Assembly (NCBI GenBank): GCA_947039985.1
Contig: CAMRAP010000057.1
Span: 1 to 8,971, forward strand
DNA: 8,971 nucleotides
From: an uncultured Odoribacter sp.
Lineage (GTDB): Bacteria; Bacteroidota; Bacteroidia; Bacteroidales; Marinifilaceae
Direction: 5' to 3'
Shown here one piece after another: positions 6,087-8,971 of the stretch. Both the position numbers and the translations under genes were made by a program. The notes under the pieces were generated by a model. The model was not told the DNA's origin. It saw nothing but the letters and a program-made list of their open reading frames with translations, and ran no database searches. Position 1 is the stretch's first letter. Each line of letters opens with the position of its first letter.

Positions 6087-7099
6087 TGGAAATAAGAGAA
6101 AATTATAGTTTAAAGGCGTATAATACTTTCGGTATTGACGTTCGATGTAAATATTTTGTGGAGGCTAGTCAAGAATCTGAGTTGCTGGAATTTGTTGGTG
6201 CATATGAATTTGATCCTGATGAGGTATTAATTTTGGGTGGGGGTAGCAACTTCCTTTTTACAGCTGATTTTGACGGTACTGTTTTTTATCCGATGATGAA
6301 GGGCATAGAGTTGGTCAGCGAGGACGAAGAATTTGTTTATGTTCGAGTAGGAGCAGGAGAGGAGTGGGATACATTGGTAGATTGGGCTGTGGAGAATAGT
6401 TATGGAGGAGTTGAAAATCTTGCATTGATACCTGGTCATGTAGGAGCAGCACCCGTACAAAACGTAGGAGCCTATGGAATGGAAGCAGGGGATACCATTT
6501 TTAAGGTTGAAGCCATTGATTTAGAAAAAGCGAAACAGGTCTATTTTGATGCTGTGGATTGTCAATTTTCTTATAGAGACAGTGCTTTTAAAAGAGAGTG
6601 GAAAAATAAATACATCATTACCCGGGTTGTTTTTCGCTTGACAAAGCAGCCTATATTTAAATTGGAGTATGGTAGTATAAAAAGTGAACTTGAAAAGTGG
6701 GGAGTTGAGTTGAGTTTACAAAATATACAGCAAGCTATTATTTCTATCCGTAATGAGAAGTTGCCTGATATAAAAGATTTTCCTAGTGCAGGTAGTTTCT
6801 TTAAAAATCCAGTGGTTGATTCAAGAACGGCAGACTATTTATTACAACAGTATCCAGGGCTACCAGTTTATACAATAGATGAAGAAAACTGTAAATTAGC
6901 TGCTGCTTGGTTAATTGAACAGTGCGGATGGAAGGGGAAAAGTTTAGGAAATGCAGGAGTGTATGAAAAACAAGCCTTGGTTTTAGTCAATCAAGGGGGA
7001 GCAGATGGAACAGAGATTTCATATTTAGCGAACGAAATAAAGAAGAGTGTTTTTATGAGATTTGGGGTTTGGATAGAACCAGAAGTGAATATCATTTAA
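6086..7099 (+). CDS. murB: UDP-N-acetylmuramate dehydrogenase (UDP-N-acetylenolpyruvoylglucosamine reductase)
   Basis: MurB is a cytoplasmic FAD enzyme that reduces UDP-GlcNAc-enolpyruvate with NADPH to UDP-N-acetylmuramate, the second committed step of peptidoglycan synthesis. The 337-residue protein is a type I MurB like that of E. coli. It shows NTFGID (13-18), the FAD-binding GGGSN (51-55), GVENLALIPGHVGAAPVQ (108-125) running into NVGAYG, and CQFSYRDSAFK (159-169) with the tyrosine of the type I loop and catalytic-site R164. GSFFKNP (236-242) holds the proton-donating serine S237, and IEPEV (330-334) the C-terminal glutamate E331. All expected active-site residues are present. The ATG follows the heptamer repeat, and the thioesterase starts 10 bases after the stop, indicating a two-gene rightward operon. 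Confidence 0.96.
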   Translation: MEIRENYSLKAYNTFGIDVRCKYFVEASQESELLEFVGAYEFDPDEVLILGGGSNFLFTADFDGTVFYPMMKGIELVSEDEEFVYVRVGAGEEWDTLVDWAVENSYGGVENLALIPGHVGAAPVQNVGAYGMEAGDTIFKVEAIDLEKAKQVYFDAVDCQFSYRDSAFKREWKNKYIITRVVFRLTKQPIFKLEYGSIKSELEKWGVELSLQNIQQAIISIRNEKLPDIKDFPSAGSFFKNPVVDSRTADYLLQQYPGLPVYTIDEENCKLAAAWLIEQCGWKGKSLGNAGVYEKQALVLVNQGGADGTEISYLANEIKKSVFMRFGVWIEPEVNII

Positions 7100-7109
7100 T
7101 TATAAACGT

Positions 7110-7880
7110 ATGAAGACGACAAAGTATATAGACAAAGTAAAGATTCATAATCACTATACCAATTACAAAGGGCGTTTGTTTATAAAGATTTTATGTGATT
7201 TGTTTACATCTGCAGCAGAGGCTCAAACCGAGTTGTATGGAGTGGATGTTACTAGTTTGAATAAGGAGGGGATGACTTGGATGTTACATCGTCAACACAT
7301 AGAATTATCAAAGGTGCCCTTGCAGGGTGAAGAGGTGTATATTGAAACTTGGCCTTCAGGTATTGATCGTTTGTTTGCTTTGCGTGATTGTCGTATGATT
7401 CGTGAAAGTGGAGAAGAGTTGGTACGGGCAAGTTCGGAATGGATGTATATCGACCTTAATCGTCGTCGTCCTATGCGCCAGAGCGAAGAGGTTGTAAAGA
7501 TGAGTACAGAGCATGATATTCCTCATTTAGAGCTGACTTCAATCCTAAATGAAAAGGAGTTTCAACTCAGCGAGATACAAGGTAAACGGCAGTTTGAAGC
7601 TACTTTTGATAACATTGATTTTAATGGTCATGTAACACAAGCATCTTATGTCCGTTGGATAACGAATTCCTTGTCTTTTGAATTTCTAAAAGAGCATCTC
7701 CTAGTAGAAATAGAGGTCATATATGCTCACGAAATTATGCCTGATAGCACAATTTTTTCTAATTACAGTATAGAAGAAAAGAGTGAGGATCGCCTTGTTA
7801 TACATCACCAATTGTGCAATGAGTCTGAAAGTGTGAATCATTGCATTGCTAAAACAGTGTGGGAGAGGTATGATGTTTAA
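7110..7880 (+). CDS. Acyl-ACP thioesterase (FatA/FatB-like double hotdog)
   Basis: This family hydrolyses fatty acyl-ACP to free fatty acid and ACP in the cytoplasm. The 256 residues form two hotdog halves, as in the Bacteroides acyl-ACP thioesterase of known structure. The first half contains GMTWMLHRQHIEL (54-66) and ETWPSGIDRLFALRD (79-93). The second contains IDFNGHVTQASYVRW (169-183). D170, N172 and H174 match the DxNxH catalytic set of plant FatB, and E208 (YAHE) lies 34 residues after the histidine, where FatB has its catalytic glutamate. The neighbouring position, once proposed as a catalytic cysteine in plants, is isoleucine here. HVTQ replaces the common HVNN. Chain-length preference cannot be read. 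It is probably co-transcribed with murB and ends inside an intrinsic terminator. Confidence 0.9.
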   Translation: MKTTKYIDKVKIHNHYTNYKGRLFIKILCDLFTSAAEAQTELYGVDVTSLNKEGMTWMLHRQHIELSKVPLQGEEVYIETWPSGIDRLFALRDCRMIRESGEELVRASSEWMYIDLNRRRPMRQSEEVVKMSTEHDIPHLELTSILNEKEFQLSEIQGKRQFEATFDNIDFNGHVTQASYVRWITNSLSFEFLKEHLLVEIEVIYAHEIMPDSTIFSNYSIEEKSEDRLVIHHQLCNESESVNHCIAKTVWERYDV

Positions 7881-7895
7881 ATCACACCTCTTTTT
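7864..7895 (+). terminator. Intrinsic terminator spanning the convergent gene ends
   Basis: AGAGGT-A-TGAT pairs with ATCA-C-ACCTCT around the loop GTTTAA, giving ten pairs with one A·C mismatch, followed at once by a five-T run. This is a classical terminator for murB-thioesterase. The loop contains the thioesterase TAA, and the right arm overlaps the last codons and stop of the opposing glycosyltransferase. On the minus strand no U-tract follows, so it should work mainly rightward. Confidence 0.75.
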
Positions 7896-8832
7896 CTATT
7901 GAATAAGCATTGCGTTCACTTGAAGAGCGTGACACCAATTCAGCCACAAATCCTGTCATAAATAGTTGCGTTCCTAATATCATAGAAACTAGTGATATAT
8001 AGAAAAAAGGATTGCTTGTGACTAGTATGGCATGAGTCCCTTTATAGAGGCTGATAATTTTATCAATTCCAAGCCATGCTGCGGAAAAAAATCCAATCAT
8101 AAAAAGTAGCATACCAATAGTTCCAAATAGATGCATTGGTTTTTTTGCAAATCGGGTGATAAAGGTAATAGAAAGTAAGTCCAAGATACCATTTACAAAA
8201 CGATTTAAACCTCCAAATTTTGTAACACCATATTGGCGTGATCTATGTTGTACAACTTTTTCACCAATGCGTGTAAATCCAGCTTGTTTAGCAAGGATGG
8301 GGATGTAGCGGTGCATCTCGCCATAGACCTCAATGTTTTTGACGACTTTATTTTTATAAGCCTTTAAACCACAATTGAAATCATGTAGTTTGATTCCTGA
8401 AAACATTCGCGCTGTGGCATTAAACAATTTGGTTGGAATTGTTTTAGACAATGGGTCGTATCTTTTCTGTTTCCAACCAGAAATCATATCATAGTTTTCT
8501 TTTATAATCAAATTGTATAACTCTGGTATTTCGTCAGGACTATCCTGCATATCAGCGTCCATAGTAATAACAATATCACCTTGAGCCACTTGAAAACCAG
8601 AGTGTAAGGCTGCTGATTTTCCATAGTTGCGGCGGAACTTTATTCCCCGTATGCTGTTGTTTCTTTGAGATTCAAGTTCTATAATCTCCCATGACTTATC
8701 TTTGCTCCCATCGTCTATCGTAACAATTTCATACGAAAAATGGTTTGCTTTCATCACTCGTTCAATCCAAGCAATAAGCTCGAGCAATGACTCGTCTTCG
8801 TTATATAGGGGAATAATGACTGATATATCCAT
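7882..8832 (-). CDS. Family 2 glycosyltransferase, DPM1/GtrB/ArnC-like, membrane-anchored
   Basis: This GT-A fold enzyme most likely transfers a sugar from a nucleotide sugar to a polyprenyl phosphate at the inner membrane; donor and acceptor are not readable. In 316 residues it shows the N-terminal SVIIPLYNEDESL (4-16), DDGSKDKS (40-47), the metal-binding DADMQDSPDE (92-101) and GEMHRYIPILAK (171-182). The HRSRQYGVTKFG stretch (196-207) is typical of polyprenyl-phosphate glycosyltransferases. Two C-terminal transmembrane segments follow (about 233-256 and 275-297), then a short polar tail. This is the GtrB/ArnC pattern, while simple dolichol-phosphate mannose synthases often lack these helices. 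It starts 27 bases after the truncated upstream gene, so they probably form one leftward operon. Its stop is one base from the converging thioesterase stop. It may serve lipid A, O-antigen or capsule modification; no neighbour decides this. Confidence 0.9.
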   Translation of the reverse strand: MDISVIIPLYNEDESLLELIAWIERVMKANHFSYEIVTIDDGSKDKSWEIIELESQRNNSIRGIKFRRNYGKSAALHSGFQVAQGDIVITMDADMQDSPDEIPELYNLIIKENYDMISGWKQKRYDPLSKTIPTKLFNATARMFSGIKLHDFNCGLKAYKNKVVKNIEVYGEMHRYIPILAKQAGFTRIGEKVVQHRSRQYGVTKFGGLNRFVNGILDLLSITFITRFAKKPMHLFGTIGMLLFMIGFFSAAWLGIDKIISLYKGTHAILVTSNPFFYISLVSMILGTQLFMTGFVAELVSRSSSERNAYSIEKEV

Positions 8833-8859
8833 AATATTATATTTTGTAAGCTCTAAAAT

Positions 8860-8971
8860 TTAAACATCTATCTTTTTTGCTTCCTCTTTTCTCTTGAGTA
8901 TTCCTGCTAAAAAAAGTGAAAATAAGAATCCTGTAATAATGTTTTTTACGATCTCTGAAAATGCAATAACT
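8860..8971 (-). CDS. Partial membrane protein, C-terminal 36 residues, possibly DUF4199 family
   Basis: The minus strand is open from the right edge to a TAA at 8862-8860. The visible tail begins VIAFSEIVKNIITGFLFSLF, continues through a hydrophobic stretch to about residue 25, and ends in the basic tail LKRKEEAKKIDV. This is one C-terminal transmembrane segment with a charged cytoplasmic tail. DUF4199 proteins are small integral membrane proteins that, as I recall, often sit directly before a glycosyltransferase of this type in Bacteroidales, and the tail fits. The family call is inference from position and a short tail; the open frame and membrane segment are seen directly. The start lies beyond the window. 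Confidence 0.5.
   Translation of the reverse strand, partial: VIAFSEIVKNIITGFLFSLFLAGILKRKEEAKKIDV

Noticed and set aside
1..8971. A defence, mobile or otherwise undescribed multi-gene system
   Set aside because: Every full gene falls in a known housekeeping or general enzyme family, with no nucleases, reverse transcriptases, repeat-spacer arrays or phage-like genes. Only regulatory details and the SDR-like protein stand out.

Overview
The window looks like chromosomal DNA from a member of the Bacteroidales (Bacteroidota). It is AT-rich, roughly 37% GC by eye. Its promoters fit the Bacteroidetes pattern (-33 TTTG/TTG, about 20 bases, -7 TAnnTTTG), there are no obvious strong Shine-Dalgarno sequences, and the encoded proteins resemble Bacteroides-type homologues. 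The genus cannot be fixed from the sequence alone. The content is almost entirely housekeeping. I see no phage genes, CRISPR array, tRNA or rRNA, toxin-antitoxin pair or complete insertion sequence, and no convincing new multi-gene system. The points of interest are regulatory sequences, one small repeat element and one unusual enzyme.

Layout, left to right. Positions 1-188 are non-coding and hold an imperfect inverted-repeat element (31-136) and two small hairpins that follow lysA. A leftward block then occupies 189-6005. In transcription order it is a RsmF-like rRNA m5C methyltransferase, an NAD(P)-binding SDR/epimerase-like protein one base after it, ribosomal protein L11 methyltransferase prmA, aspartate kinase lysC and diaminopimelate decarboxylase lysA. 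lysC has its own promoter-like sequence, so lysC-lysA is probably a separately controlled lysine-branch unit. A rightward pair follows: murB (peptidoglycan precursor synthesis) and an acyl-ACP thioesterase. The thioesterase ends one base from the end of a leftward, membrane-anchored family 2 glycosyltransferase. The right edge cuts through the gene upstream of that glycosyltransferase, leaving only a 36-residue C-terminal tail with a membrane segment.

Working together: lysC and lysA are the first and last steps of the DAP/lysine route. DAP and MurB products both feed peptidoglycan, so the window mixes cell-envelope supply (lysC, lysA, murB, glycosyltransferase, thioesterase) with ribosome modification (prmA, RsmF-like). 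The two transcription units diverge at about 6020, where the two -7 boxes form one perfect 8-2-8 palindrome. The convergent ends at about 7880 share an intrinsic terminator whose loop contains the thioesterase stop codon.
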